NCBI GenBank assembly: GCA_963921425.1
Contig: OY992835.1
Coordinates: forward strand, 21,638,001-21,702,000
DNA length: 64,000 nt
Reading direction: 5' to 3'
From: Dryas octopetala
Lineage: Eukaryota; Streptophyta; Magnoliopsida; Rosales; Rosaceae
Position numbers and translations under genes: made by a program. Below the pieces are notes generated by a model. That model saw nothing but the letters and a program-made list of their open reading frames with translations, searched no databases and was not told the origin of the DNA. Shown here piece by piece: positions 35,147 through 47,396 of this stretch (position 1 is the first letter of the stretch; each line of letters opens with the position of its first letter).

Positions 35147-35213
35147 CACGTGCCCACTCTAAAGGCTTGGGTTCCCAGCACGTGATCATCTCTGACATTT
35201 ACCGTAACACGTG
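35147..35213. promoter_or_regulatory. Three G-boxes (CACGTG) upstream of the GPI-protein gene
   Basis: Perfect CACGTG palindromes lie at 35147-35152, 35179-35184 and 35208-35213, spaced 32 and 29 bases, about three helical turns apart, and 265-331 bases before the ATG at 35478. G-boxes bind bZIP and bHLH (PIF-type) factors. A GA run follows near 35268-35284. Regulation by light or ABA factors is inference. Confidence 0.65.
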
Positions 35214-35477
35214 CTTCCCTCGTGTGAACTCTGTAATTGTGGGAGAAGAGGAAGGAGCAGTGGGAGAAGAGAGAGAGAGAGAGAGTACATTTCTTTCTCT
35301 CTGGTCAGTCTCACTTCACTTGCTTTTCATCCCTCTCTGCCATTTTCATTTGTTTTCAGACTCTCTTAGCTCTAAACGTTATTCTCAGATGTTAAACTTA
35401 GAAACTTCACACTTGCTTTTCTTTCACATTATTGATTTGAGCACATTCTGCTGGGTAGACACTGAACAAGTGCAAGA

Positions 35478-38400
35478 ATGAGACAAATGGTCTCTTATCG
35501 TCTACTCCTTCCACTTACTCTACTTTTGTTTCTCTGTAAGTGTTTTAGCTTATCTCTTTCTTTTGGCTTTACTAAATTTCCAATTTTTCTGTGATTTCAT
35601 AAAGTTACCAACTGGGTTTTCTTTTAATTGCGTAAATGTTACATTATTACCTACATAAGGAAGTTTCATACTTCCCTGTTATTGCTTCCCTGTCAGCGTT
35701 AATATTTGGCATTTTGAAAATTTTACTACCAGTAATTGTTATTCCCTTTCTCATTTTATTTGTTTTCTTTTATTCAATATCTGTACATTTTCAGTTGCTT
35801 CATTATGTATAAGCTCGATGTTGGAGAACATTTTATTGGTTTTGATGGGTACATTGCCATTTTATAGGTTCAGCACATTAGATTATGGTATATTGTAGTT
35901 TCATAATGTTCTATTCATGATAGTATTACTTCAACTTGGATTGGCAATTTGGCATGATAATATTATTTCTTTGAAGGACTGCTCATGTATAAGACTGTCT
36001 TGTATGTTTTATGACTAAGTTGGGTTGTTCTACTTAGTTTGGGTTCTGTTAATCTCGGTGCAGGTGTATTTGAGTCCCATTGTGGCTCAGTTACGGATGC
36101 CAAAGCCATAGCTCCTGATGTCTCATCCACTGTAAACCCTCAGCCATTTCTTCCTTTATTAGCCCCTTCACCATTGACACCATTCACAAATAGCACCGTC
36201 CCGACATTATCAGGTATGACCGTATGAGGTAATACCTTTTCCAGGGCTGCAGGGCATATTGTTAATTTATAGTTTTCTAAGAAGATAAAAAATAGTCTGA
36301 GGAGTTTATCTATCAATTAGAGGTTGAAAGCATCCTAAAAAATTGTCCAAGTTCCCAGTGAAGAATCTTCTAATATAATTCTAATAGGGTGCATACTTTG
36401 AATGGTTCACTTAGTGTAGAAATTCACCATCATGGGTGACGAGAAGAATAATGGAAATGCTTAACAATTAGACACTTTCCTGTAATGGAAAATGCAGAGA
36501 ACACAACCTAGACTAATGGTTCTTTATATATTTCAGGATTATGTACATTAAATTTTTCAGCTGCCGGAGATATGATGAGCATAACAGCAACTGACTGCTG
36601 GGCTTCCTTTGCACCCTTATTGGCCAATGTAGTATGTTGTCCTCAATTTGATGCCACTTTAGCGACTCTTATAGGGCACTCCAGTAAATACTCTGGGATG
36701 CTCGCTTTGAATGTAACTCATGCAAAGCACTGCCTCTCAGATGTTGAGAAGATCCTAGAGGGTCAAGGAGCAAATGAGAATATTCAAAAGATATGCTCAA
36801 TTCAACCAGAAAACCTCACTGAAGCCTCTTGCCCTGTTATAGAGGTTGATACGTTTGAGAGCACTGTGGATTCCTCAAAACTACTTGTTGCTTGTGAAAA
36901 AATTGATCCTGTCAATGAGTGTTGTGGCCAAGTTTGCCAAAATGCCATATTAGATGCTGCTAGAACTATAGCCATGGTTGGTATGCCAGCTTTGGAAGGG
37001 GTCCATGTCTTACCTGAACACTCAACTAGAATTGATGCTTGTAAGAATATTGTCCTGCGATGGCTGGCCAGTAACCTCAGTCCTTCTTCTGCAAATAAGG
37101 TTCTTAGAGGACTTTCAAATTGCAAAGTAAATAAAGGTCAGCACAAAAATGGGAAGAAGAAAGAAAAATAAGTAACTTGTACTTCATTTGAGTATTCGGA
37201 AGAATATGATCACCACTGCAAGAATGCTTAATTACATCTAATAGACACGTCATTCCATTGTTAGGTTAAGGACCAATTTATACGGAATTATAAACCCTTT
37301 GTTGGCTTATAGATCTTCCATGTTGTTTTCTTATCTTGTTCAGTGTGTCCTCTGGTTTTCCCCAAAATAACAAATGCTGTGAAAGAATGTGCAAATTTGA
37401 TAAGTAACCAGACAGCATGCTGCAAGGCGATGGATAGTTATGTTTCCCAGTTGCAAGAACAGAGCCTCCTTACAAACTTGCAGGCCTTGAATTGTGCAAC
37501 ATCACTTGGAGTGAAGTTGCAGAAAGCTAATGTATCCAACAATGTTTATAATCTTTGTCATATAACCCTCAAGGACTTCTCTCTTCAAGGTCAGTGTTGT
37601 TATATTCTGTTAAATGAGCGAATGTTATATATCTATAATCCTTTTGCAATTTTTTTTTTAGGAAAACTGATACTGATTTATGTATTTTTTTCTGAAATAT
37701 TATTTGCGGTGGTGCATTTTACTATTGGAGGCACCAGTTGGATCACAAGGTAGTGCTTTTATTATGACTGGAACAAAAACTTTTAATTGAAAAATTGCAA
37801 TTTTACTGTAATTTTCTCCTACAATATGACAAAAAAGGATATTTTTACAAATGTTCTGCATAGGACTTTAGGACTAAACAATTACACTGGGCATTCTACT
37901 TTTTTGCCTTTATTAAATCCCTTAAAGATTCCTTTTCTTTCTTCTACTGTGTTCCTTGGACTAAATTTAGTCCTTTCCATTTATAATTTCATTAGAGTAT
38001 GGCTGCCTCCTGCCAAGCTTGCCTTCCGATGCAACGTACGATGAAACTTCAGGAATCAGCTTCATTTGTGATCTTAATGACAACATTGCGGCTCCTTGGC
38101 TGTCTTCATTTTCTGAACCTTCATCATCCTGCAATAAAAGTATGCTAGAAATGTTATACTTTACTTTGTCAATTGTATTTCGTTTCCATATCTGTGGTTA
38201 TTTTCCTGGCACACCTTTTATGCTGCTTGTCCATTGACTTGTTCCTAAACTTCATGGTATTGCAGCTACCAAACTTCCAGCAGTACCTAAAGCAACATCT
38301 GCACAAAGTGGTGAGTGACTTTGATCTATATTGGCATATTGCTATGTTAAAACAATCCTTTTGTGAGATAGAAACACAGTATGTTCCCCCAAATCTTGAA

Positions 38401-38601
38401 ATTGGTCCTTTATATGGAAAACAATATATGACAGCGGAGAACTGGATTGTTTTAACATGGGCAAGTTTTTCTTAGCATAGCTTGGTTGCAAGGCTTCCTC
38501 CTGTGACAGTTACATATTTATGCATGGCAGGTCTTTACATTGAGAACTTGATGCTCCCTTTGTTGTTTTCCTCCTTGGTGATTCTCAAGATGCTTCTTTG
38601 A
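35478..38601 (+). CDS. GPI-anchored cell-surface protein (At1g61900-like)
   Basis: Eight exons: 35478-35535, 36064-36213, 36537-37136, 37344-37589, 37738-37749, 37996-38139, 38266-38310, 38531-38601; 1326 nt, 441 aa. Seen: N-terminal signal peptide YRLLLPLTLLLFLCVF; a Pro/Ser/Thr-rich linker; a Cys-rich ectodomain with paired Cys (VVCCPQFD, ECCGQVCQ, TACCKAMD, NCATSLG, YGCLLPSLPSD); a C-terminal hydrophobic tail (MLPLLFSSLVILKMLL) right at the end, as for GPI signals. This order matches the uncharacterised Arabidopsis GPI-anchored protein At1g61900. Exon 5 is only 12 nt (VGSQ); it is needed to keep frame between exons 4 and 6. The ATG at 35478 starts the signal peptide. The role at the plasma membrane or wall is unknown. 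Confidence 0.85.
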
Positions 38602-39511
38602 ACTTGCTAGTTGAGATTCTTTGGTTTAGTCGTCACAGATATCTTTTACATACCAATTTTATGACTCCGTTGTATATCTGATGTGGGGGGAAGAGACTTC
38701 TGTAAGAAAAACTCATATGAACTTGACATAATTGGTCCAAGACTTGGTTATATGGTTCGGCATAGACTTTTTTTTTTCCCTGAGGTATGTGCTGTCCTGT
38801 TATCATAGATTCATAGCATAAAACAATAACAGGGTTTCAACTTCATGTAATAATACATGTAAAGCAGATAGAGTAATGAGAAAGATCATGGTCTTCCTAT
38901 CACTGCAAGATAAGTGGATAAGCTGTTTCACTTTTTCTTTCCCTCCCTTATTATTTTTTCTTTTTTAATTCCATAAAAAAGCATATCATAATTTCCTTTT
39001 AAAAGCTAAAAGACTTGTGACTTAAAGAGTTAAAGACAAGCTTTTAGTGATGCACTTGTGTTTGACTACAAATGAATTGATTCACTTATTTGGATGTAAG
39101 CAGCATGTTAAACCCTAAAACTGTAAATTAGAATACGTCAATTGCGATAATGATATGGGAGATATTTGCCTCCCTTAGTGGCCAGAATTGTACTTCTATT
39201 CCTTTGATAAGGAAGTTGACTACAACCCAGGGGAGGGGTTGGGGTTTGGAAGGGGAATGCCTGTGTAGCCTACAGAGTACAGACTGATTTTCTTGGGCCT
39301 AGCCCTTTTCTTTTTGTGGGCCTGTGTTGTGGGCTTTGTAGTCCTTTTAGACATTCTTTGAATTTGATGGGCCTTGTAAGTGGATCCTACCTCTTTTTTT
39401 GGGCCAATGGATCCTATCTCTAATAAAGATGTGATCCATGTAACTACATATTTCATATTTCCATTACATCATGTTCCCAATTAATTCAAACTTTAAAATA
39501 CCCAAAAAGTA
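38602..39511. other. Intergenic (3' flank)
   Basis: Probable 3' untranslated region of the GPI-protein gene, then AT-rich spacer. No gene or repeat array was recognised. A 40-bp phrase at 39485-39519 (ATTCAAACTTTAAAATACCC) recurs just beyond the adjacent hAT element. Confidence 0.6.
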
Positions 39512-40460
39512 CCACTAATCAGGGGCGGATCTACAATGGGGTCAATTGACCCCATGAACTCTGATAACTTAGCCTATGCGAACAAACTTGACCCCATGAA
39601 ACCATGGTTGATGCTTTAAGATGGAGGGGCAAAGACGAGTTGCAGGTGTTTGTGAAAATGCCACAAAGAAAAAAACTGAACTGGAGAAGAAGAAGAAAGG
39701 CTGAATCACGTGACAAAGATGTGGGGTTTAGGATTTCACTTGTTAAATGGCCAAAACGGTGGTCTGTTCCCACCACTCTCATAGCCACTCTCCACCCTCC
39801 CACTTCTTCCTCTGACATTTCCTCCCACAAAGCTTGGGTTTCACCTTTGGGTAAGTCTCTGTAATTTTTTGTTTTCTATTTCCTTGATATTGATATTTGA
39901 TCAATAATGTTGCATGTATTTTCTATTTTTATTTTATTCAAGAGTTTACTTAAAAAAATCCATACAGGGAATGTAGAAAACAACTTAATGCAAATATGTG
40001 TTCACATTTTTATGGTATGCCCCCTTTAAACATCTTTCTCTTTCTCTATTTTTGAATAGGGTTTTCTTTATGCAAATATTTATGTGCCTTTTATTTTTCG
40101 ATATGTTATTCAAATGAATTTGTTAACTTCATCATTATAATCTTACTTGGTAAAAAACTTACATATTCTTTTTCATTCACACTTTTTTGCTATGATTTTT
40201 TTATTGTATGATAGATGACTTTAAGTAACAGAGCACAACACTTGTAATAATTTATTTTTTTATTCCGTTTTGTTTGTTAATGACTGCTTGGTTATAATAA
40301 ATTTTATTTCTTAGTTGATGTAAGGAATATACTATAATTTTTATTCTATTTTCTTGGTTGATGTATTTGTGTTTGTTCAGAACAAAGTGAGATAAGACTG
40401 AATTTCGAGCTTAATCTTGACCCCATACCAAATCATTCCTGATCCGCCACTGCCACTAAT
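39512..40460. mobile_element. Non-autonomous hAT element with 8-bp TSD
   Basis: The element spans 39520-40452 (933 bp). It begins CAGGGGCGGATC and ends GATCCGCCACTG (inverted, one or two differences), flanked on both sides by CCACTAAT (39512-39519, 40453-40460). Subterminal GACCCCAT recurs at both ends (39549, 39590, 40420). The 8-bp duplication and CAGGGGCGG ends fit hAT. There is no transposase frame. Open frames in the left part (39531-39864) show a coding-like GC content on both strands but no recognised protein; they could be captured sequence. Confidence 0.9.
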
Positions 40461-40832
40461 TCAAACTTTCAAATATCCAAAAAGTAACCACTAATTCTAC
40501 TTCCGTCCAAATGATTCACACATGGCGCCAACTCATAAGAAAAGAAATTTTCAGACAAAAAAAAGAATAAGAAAATTTGGAAACGCTATGTCATCGACTC
40601 ATCTTCCGATATCATACAAACATTAAAGTGTATACACCTCCGTAACCAAGTTGAGTTCCCCAACTCTGTGAATGGTTAGCTCATAGTACCAGAACTGACA
40701 ACTTCCACGTCGACTCTCTCCCACCTCTCTCATTTTCTTCCCCTGGCCAGACCTCACCCATTAAAACCCTTGTTTGTTCGACCTCATTTACATATATTCT
40801 TCCAAATCCTATATCTCCGAACCCAAACACTC
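40461..40832 (+). promoter_or_regulatory. MATE gene 5' flank
   Basis: Immediate upstream region of the MATE start. The first 40 bases (ATTCAAACTTTCAAATATCC...) repeat the sequence to the left of the hAT element, so the element landed in a pre-existing short duplication. A CATTAAAACCC stretch near 40757 is the only TATA-like DNA seen. Confidence 0.4.
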
Positions 40833-43800
40833 ATGGGTTCTTCACCAAATGACATCCACCAACCTCTGCTACCGCCACCCATATCAGCATCATCTCAATC
40901 CTTCACCACAAAACTCCATGATGACGACTCAAGCACCGAGCTCGAAAGGGTCTTATCCGACACCCACAGGCCATTCTTGCAGCGTCTCAAACCCGCCCTA
41001 TGGATCGAGCTCAAGCTCCTTTTCTTCCTCGCCGCACCCGCCATCGTTGTTTACATGATCAACTACCTCATGTCCATGTCCACCCAAATCTTCGCCGGCC
41101 ACCTCGGCAACCTGGAGCTCGCCGCCGCCTCCCTCGGAAACACCGGCATCCAACTCTTCACGTACGGCCTCATGGTATGTCAAAACCAATAACTGTTAAA
41201 TATCCTACATATATATATAGTCGGGTCCTCGAAAGTGTTTGATATATTTTTTTCATTTTTAATTTGGAAAAACAGTTAGGAATGGGAAGCGCAGTAGAAA
41301 CTCTATGTGGGCAAGCATACGGTGCCCACAAGTACGAAATGCTGGGCATATATCTCCAAAGATCAACAATCCTTTTATCTTTAACAGGCCTCCTCCTCAC
41401 TCTCCTCTACATCTTCTCCAAACCGATCCTAATCTTCTTAGGCCAATCATCAAACATCTCATCTGCAGCGGCCATCTACGTCTACGGCCTAATCCCCCAA
41501 ATTTTCGCTTACGCCATCAACTTCCCAATCCAGAAATTCCTCCAGGCCCAGAGCATCGTCGCGCCCAGCGCCTACATATCAACCGCCACGCTGGTCGTAC
41601 ACGTGGCGCTGACCTGGGTGGCGGTGTACAAGATGGGGTTGGGTTTGCTGGGGGCGTCGCTGGTGCTGAGCCTGTCGTGGTGGATCACGGTGGTGGCGCA
41701 GTTCGTGTATATCGTGAAGAGTGAGAGGTGCAGGGAGACGTGGAGTGGGTTTACGTGGCGGGCGTTCAGTGGGTTGTACGGATTCTTCAAGCTATCGGCG
41801 GCGTCGGCGGTGATGCTGTGCCTGGAGACTTGGTACTTTCAGATTCTGGTGCTGTTGGCTGGTTTGCTGGACAACCCTGAGTTGGCTCTCGATTCTCTAT
41901 CAATATGGTAAGATAAAGGTGCTCACAACAACTTTTGTCGTTTTATTAATCACACGCTGGTCGTTTTATGGTAGATATTTCTAGGACAACACTAAATTAT
42001 AAAATAGTGCATAATGAACATTTAAAATTAGTTATTTGGACCTAGAATTTAATAACAATGTAGACACAATTAGTAGATGACACTTAATTTTATTTTGTCC
42101 GATCAAGCTTTGAGTTCAAAACTCATAAACAAATAGTTGGTTAATTAAAAAATTGCGTATATGAATGTTTATAAATTAGAGAAATTTACAAATTTGGTCT
42201 ACGTATTTATATCTAGTTCAATTATGATCCACGATCTTTTTTAAATTTAATTTTAATCTACTTATTTTATACCTAGTTCAATTTTGGTTTACGTTTTTTT
42301 TTAAGTTATGATTTTAAATCCTTTTGGTTGTGTTTTCTTTAATTATAATTGAAATATAAGTTATATTTTATAATTTCTTAGTCATCAGAACTAATTTGAA
42401 AAATCTAAAAATTTTTTAAGAAAAATTGGTAGTTTTGGATACCCTACTTTGGGGCTAATTATTTTGAGTTTTAGAACTCCGATTTGAATGATCTTTATAT
42501 GATTGTAAAGAAGAGATGCATAGTTTTAAAACAAATATATGTTTGCTGAATTTGGCTGAGATTGGATAGGGTAAAAGACGAGACAAATTTGAGAAAATAA
42601 ATCTGAACCTTTTTTGAACAAGTGAAATTATTAGTGGACTAAAACAGAACTTAAAAAAGATCATAAACCAAAATTGAACTAAGTATAAAATAAGTGAACC
42701 AAATCTGTAATTAGCTCTTATAAATTATATGACCAAAAATGTAGCTGTGTGTTATTAGTTCAGCGAGTCAAATTCAAATATTTGATTCCCATATAAAAAA
42801 ATGTGGTTTATATAGACTTTGTTCTCTTCATTTGAATTTTGTTTTCATTCTTGTGGATAAGATTGATTGAAACGGTGCATGCATCCATCCCACTCAAAGT
42901 AATTTAAACATTAATTGTAGAGTTTGGAAGAACCTCCTAGTTAGCTAGCTAGTGGTTGATAGGGAAGTTAGGACATTCTTCCATCGAGCGTTTATATATG
43001 TTACGGTAGGCCACAGCCCACGGCCTCACTAAGTGTCCTAAATTTAAATTTTAATGAATTTTAAAAATTCAACAAAATTTAGGTGTTTTTAATTAAAATT
43101 TTAATGAATTTCATAAAAATTTAAGTATTCTAAAAAATTTATAGATTTTATTAAATAGTTAATTTGGATGAATTTGGATAAATTTTATTCAAATAACAAA
43201 AGTCACGAGAATTTCAGCCGTTTTTAATTTTGATGAATTTTGTAAAAAGTCAATAAGAATTCATAAAATTTATGAAATTTGTAAACTCTTTTAAATTTTA
43301 TTAAAATCTCAATTGGAACACCTTTAAATATCATATTTATTTCTTCAGGTGAATGCCCGTGTGAGACCAACAATATTAGTCAATTAAATGTATTTGTATC
43401 TTTCCTCTTAATTATCAATGTCAATTTGGCAACATGATCGATGCATATATGTATGGACTGTATGGTCCACAGAAGTCCCATCATGTAGTTGTCTATCCTT
43501 GAACCACGCACTGGCCAAAATATATGGTCAGCTATGATATGAGCTAACATCTTGGAGAAAGTCTTGGGTGGCTATGTAGATGGATAAATCTGGTATCGGG
43601 CATCTCTCACATGAGGTGGGACCCACAATCAACATCTCTCACATGATTGTGGGTCCCACCTCATGTGAGAGATGCCCCAATGGGACAAGCCTCGCTGAAG
43701 ACTGAAGACTCACTCCTATGTAGATAGATGGTTGATGTTGATGTCCTTGTTTATATATTTCATGTGTGAGAATAACTTGCTCTCTTCATGTTTTGAACAC

Positions 43801-44861
43801 TTCCAACCTTTTATAATTAATTAACTTATAATTACACTATTTATGTGTCGGTAAATCGATTGCAGCACAACAGTATCTGGATGGGTCTTCATGATCTCAG
43901 TTGGGTTAAATGCAGCTGCAAGGTGATCACTTTATTTAATTAAACATATGAATTCATTAATGAATATATATCACATTAGGACTGTAACTGTTGTAGAGCT
44001 TAATTAATTTGAGTACTGTTTTAATGAGTAGTGTGAGAGTAAGCAATGAGCTTGGAGCTGGAAATCCAAAGTCTGCAGCATTTTCTGTGGTAGTGGTGAC
44101 TACAATCTCCTTCATCATCTCTGTGATCGCAGCCATAGTCGTGCTTGCATTGCGTGATGTTATTAGCTATGCCTTCACTGGGGGCGAGGTCGTGGCCGCT
44201 GCCGTCTCAGATCTCACCCCACTTCTTGCCCTCACCCTCCTCCTGAATGGAATTCAGCCAGTCTTGTCCGGTGTTGCTGTTGGGTGTGGATGGCAAGCTT
44301 TTGTTGCCTATGTGAATGTGGGGTGCTATTACTTGGTTGGAGTACCACTTGGTTCGCTTCTTGGATTTTACTTCAACTTTGGTGCTAAGGTACCTACTTA
44401 CCTACCCTACATCAAACTACATAATGCACTAATGCTAATACGAAAAATTATTCTATGTGTCGTCAATATATAACTTCTGAGAACAAAACATTAGACTCAC
44501 TCATATGTTGTCAGAGAGAAGTTTAATGAAAATGGTTGTGCTAATTGTGTGTGGTATTTGTATAGGGAATATGGTTGGGGATGATTGGAGGTACTTTGAT
44601 GCAAACTATCATTCTAATGTGGGTCACTTTTCGGACCGATTGGAAGAAAGAGGTAAGCCACTACTACTAATTCCCTCATGCAGAGCGACCAGGTTATATT
44701 ATGAGAGATCTTAGGCTAATTAACCCTATTATTATTAATCTGAAATGAAATTTTGAATTGAACTGTAGGTGGAAGAGTCAAATAAAAGGATGAACAAGTG
44801 GGACGTGGAGCCAGTGAAGAACTTAAAGAAAGAAGTTATACATGGAGCATCAGCAATATGA
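40833..44861 (+). CDS. MATE transporter (DETOXIFICATION/DTX family)
   Basis: Twelve-helix multidrug and toxic-compound extrusion carrier, a proton-coupled exporter of metabolites at the tonoplast or plasma membrane. Six exons: 40833-41174, 41276-41907, 43866-43922, 44032-44389, 44566-44652, 44769-44861; 1569 nt, 522 aa, a normal length. Seen: the first MatE repeat ([20 protein letters not shown], then [20 protein letters not shown]), the family signature [17 protein letters not shown], the second repeat beginning [20 protein letters not shown] and ending [13 protein letters not shown]. The N-terminus [15 protein letters not shown] is a short cytosolic tail. It resembles the DTX38/39/40 (TT12-related) group; the substrate cannot be told. 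Exon 1 is GC-rich, unlike the long AT-rich intron 2 (1958 bp), which carries a MITE and a hairpin. Confidence 0.93.
42169..42727. mobile_element. MITE in MATE intron 2, 9-10-bp TSD
   Basis: The element is about 42179-42717 (539 bp). The left end GAGAAATTTACAAATTTGGT and the inverted right end GAGCTAATTACAGATTTGGT match, and inverted similarity continues (TACCTAGTTCAATTTTGGTT near 42281 versus ACCAAAATTGAACTAAGTAT near 42667). Both flanks are TTATAAATTA (42169-42178 and 42718-42727). The target size fits a Mutator-type MITE. There is no coding. Confidence 0.8.
43598..43677. repeat. Perfect 34-bp inverted repeat (hairpin) in MATE intron 2
   Basis: Left arm 43598-43631 and right arm 43644-43677 are perfect reverse complements (GGGCATCTCTCACATGAGGT... 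and its inverse), with a 12-base loop. The direct phrase CTATGTAGAT lies on both sides (about 43571 and 43713), possibly an imperfect target duplication. Transcribed with the intron it would fold into a strong stem. It may be a tiny foldback MITE or a small-RNA precursor; I cannot tell. Confidence 0.9.
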
Positions 44862-45284
44862 TCATCATCTTTCTAATTCCTGCTACTGGAGTCAAAACTT
44901 TCCTGCAACTGTTGTTCATCATCGGATAATTTTAGGTTCCTTAAGAATTAGGATGTTATAAACACCATTGGTTTGCTATAAACATCTTCATCTGTCAATC
45001 AAAGCACATCTAGTTACTTTTGGGGTTGAAAGTCATTGCATGATGAACGATAAATATAAGCGTATAAAGAGCTGAAGATTTCAATCAGATTTTTTTATGT
45101 TGTTAAATTGAAAATGGAATGACCAAGGTCTCATGTGATATCTGGGACTAACAAGCATAGTACTGGAAAAATGAAGCAGCAGCTAGCAATGAATTGTTCA
45201 AAGTAATGTCAGTACAATTGATACTTCTGACGCATATTGACAAGCACAAATGTGAGAATACAAAAATGAAACAATGCAAGGCTA
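44862..45284. other. Convergent spacer between MATE and L6 genes
   Basis: 423 bases between two converging stop codons, holding both 3' untranslated regions. No other feature is seen. Confidence 0.7.
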
Positions 45285-47396
45285 TTACTTCTTCTTTCCT
45301 GCTTTGCCCTCCTTTCTTCTTATAATTTCATCAGCATATTTCACACCCTTTCCTTTGTATGGTTCAGGGGGTCTCCATTTCCTGATGGATGCAGCAAACT
45401 GGCCAATAGCACTCTTGTCATATCCACTAACAACGATTCTGGTATTCTCTTCAACCTTCACTTGTATGCCGTCAGGAATGTCCATCCTAACTGGATGGGA
45501 GAACCCAAGACTTAATACCAAGATCCTTCCTTCTAATGTTGCTCGATAACCGACACCAATTAATTGCAGCCTCTTCTCAAATCCTTTTGATACTCCCACC
45601 ACCATATTGTCCGTAAGTGTCCTAAGCAAATAATTCAAACAGGCACATAAGGGCCAGAGAAAGAGACTCATAACTTTAGGTAAATCTCAAGTGAGACTTG
45701 TATTCTATGTGTCCTAACATACCTAAATCTAAATCTCTATGTTTCTTAGTTTAAGCTCCTATACCTAAATCTTAATTTAACACAGCTGGGCTTGGGTATT
45801 GCCAAAATATAGGGGGTGGAGGGAGGGTGTTGTGCTTCATACAACCATGCCAAATATAATACGCGGCCAAGTCGTATAATAAACATAAGGAATCTAAACA
45901 AATGAAGTAGCATTCTTGAAAGCCCAAGGATGAATAAAAAATGCCATACCCTAAAATTGGCATCATTGGAAACTTAACAATGCATATTGGTACGAGTTTG
46001 TTCCAAAACTTACATGGTCTATGTGTATTTTATCATGTCTCTTTTTTTGCCAGGGTATTTTATCATGTCTTTCCTAATAGAAGTTTAAATTCATATATGC
46101 ATGTAAGAGACATGTCGATGGATTGAGAGAGAGTAACAAGCAGATTTCTCAATCAAAATAATGCCTGATTTAGATGTAAGTTCAACCACCAATGACTGAA
46201 AGATTATTATTATTATTATTTTTTTTTTTTTGCACAAAAGAAAGAAAGCAATATGACCAATCTATGAGAAAGCAGAGATCCAATCACAAATTAGAATATT
46301 GAAGTAACAAGCGATCACCATAAAACATACATTAAGGAACAAACCATGATGAATAAAAAGACTAATTTTTGTTCAAAGTACTTGGCTGAAGGATGGAAGA
46401 AAGTTACCTGAAAAGCCCATGCATTTGATTGGCCCTTCTAGTCTCCAGTGCCTTTCTGACCCTCAGAAACCCAGAATCCTCCCTCTGAACCAGCACTTCT
46501 CGTGGGTAAGTCATCGAAAGTTGCCCCAATGGGCCCTTTACTTCCAAAGCCTGACCTTCCAATGTGATTGACACATTGGATGGAACTTCTATTGGTTGCT
46601 TTCCGATTCGCGACTCCTTACATTCTACGGTCTTCTTCGTAAACCCAACATGAGTTACGGGAAAGCTACAAACAGAGAATACATTTCTCTCGCCCAAAAA
46701 AGCAGACCGCAAATTGCTGAAACATGATAGAAAAAGAGTTCTTCAATACATCAAAAATACTCCACTCTACTGGCATTTCAATCCTTTCATCTTGCAGTAG
46801 TGACAAAAGCATTAGTTGTTTTCCTCAGGACCCCAATATTCAAAGAAAGAATATCATGTATCCCTACAACCAAGGGACTGAAAATTGCACAAACACTGAT
46901 TGAGATATTTTGCAACAATTTAAAATTTCAACAATTCAATTTTTATCTTTAGACAACACATACAAGCCCCAGTGCTGCACACAGTGACCAGTGCCTATAG
47001 TGCATTTGAGGATAAGGCTGACTACCTCCCACTACATATGTGGCTTTTGCTTCAAAAATTTCTACTTTATAAAATAAATTAACTGAAAAAAAAAAAAAAA
47101 GAAAAGAAAAATAGTTTAGCCCACCCCAAAATCAAATCCAGCTAGGCGTCTGCACACAACCCACTATGCCATTATACTTCAAATGGGTAGAAAGATTCAA
47201 ATTTTCGAAAATATCAGCAAAGATTCTGACTCATATGCCCCAAAAGAGAAGGAACAGAAACAATGCTTGAATTGGTGAAAGAGAAAAGTACAAGTAAACA
47301 TGGCAGTAGAAGCAGATATAATGAGATGGTGAAGAGTAAAGAGAAGGGTGAGGACGATGACCTGGTTTGGAAAGATGAGGTGATTGAGGAAGCCAT
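45285..47396 (-). CDS. RPL6: Plastid ribosomal protein L6 (bL6c/uL6c), nuclear-encoded
   Basis: Protein of the large subunit of the chloroplast ribosome. Exons (minus): 47362-47396, 46408-46716, 45285-45621; 681 nt, 226 aa. Seen: transit peptide [11 protein letters not shown] then [16 protein letters not shown]; mature part [33 protein letters not shown], and the conserved [20 protein letters not shown], ending [16 protein letters not shown] and a Lys-rich tail. The bacterial-type L6 order and length identify it. The 35-nt first exon encodes only 11 residues plus two bases. An in-frame ATG lies 36 codons upstream (47504), but the MASS start matches known plastid L6 transit peptides and is preferred. 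Confidence 0.93.

Noticed and set aside
43010-43330. AATTTAAATTTTAATGAATT-rich stretch in MATE intron 2 as a repeat array
   Set aside because: Similar words recur, but the DNA is so AT-rich that the matches may be chance; no fixed period was seen.
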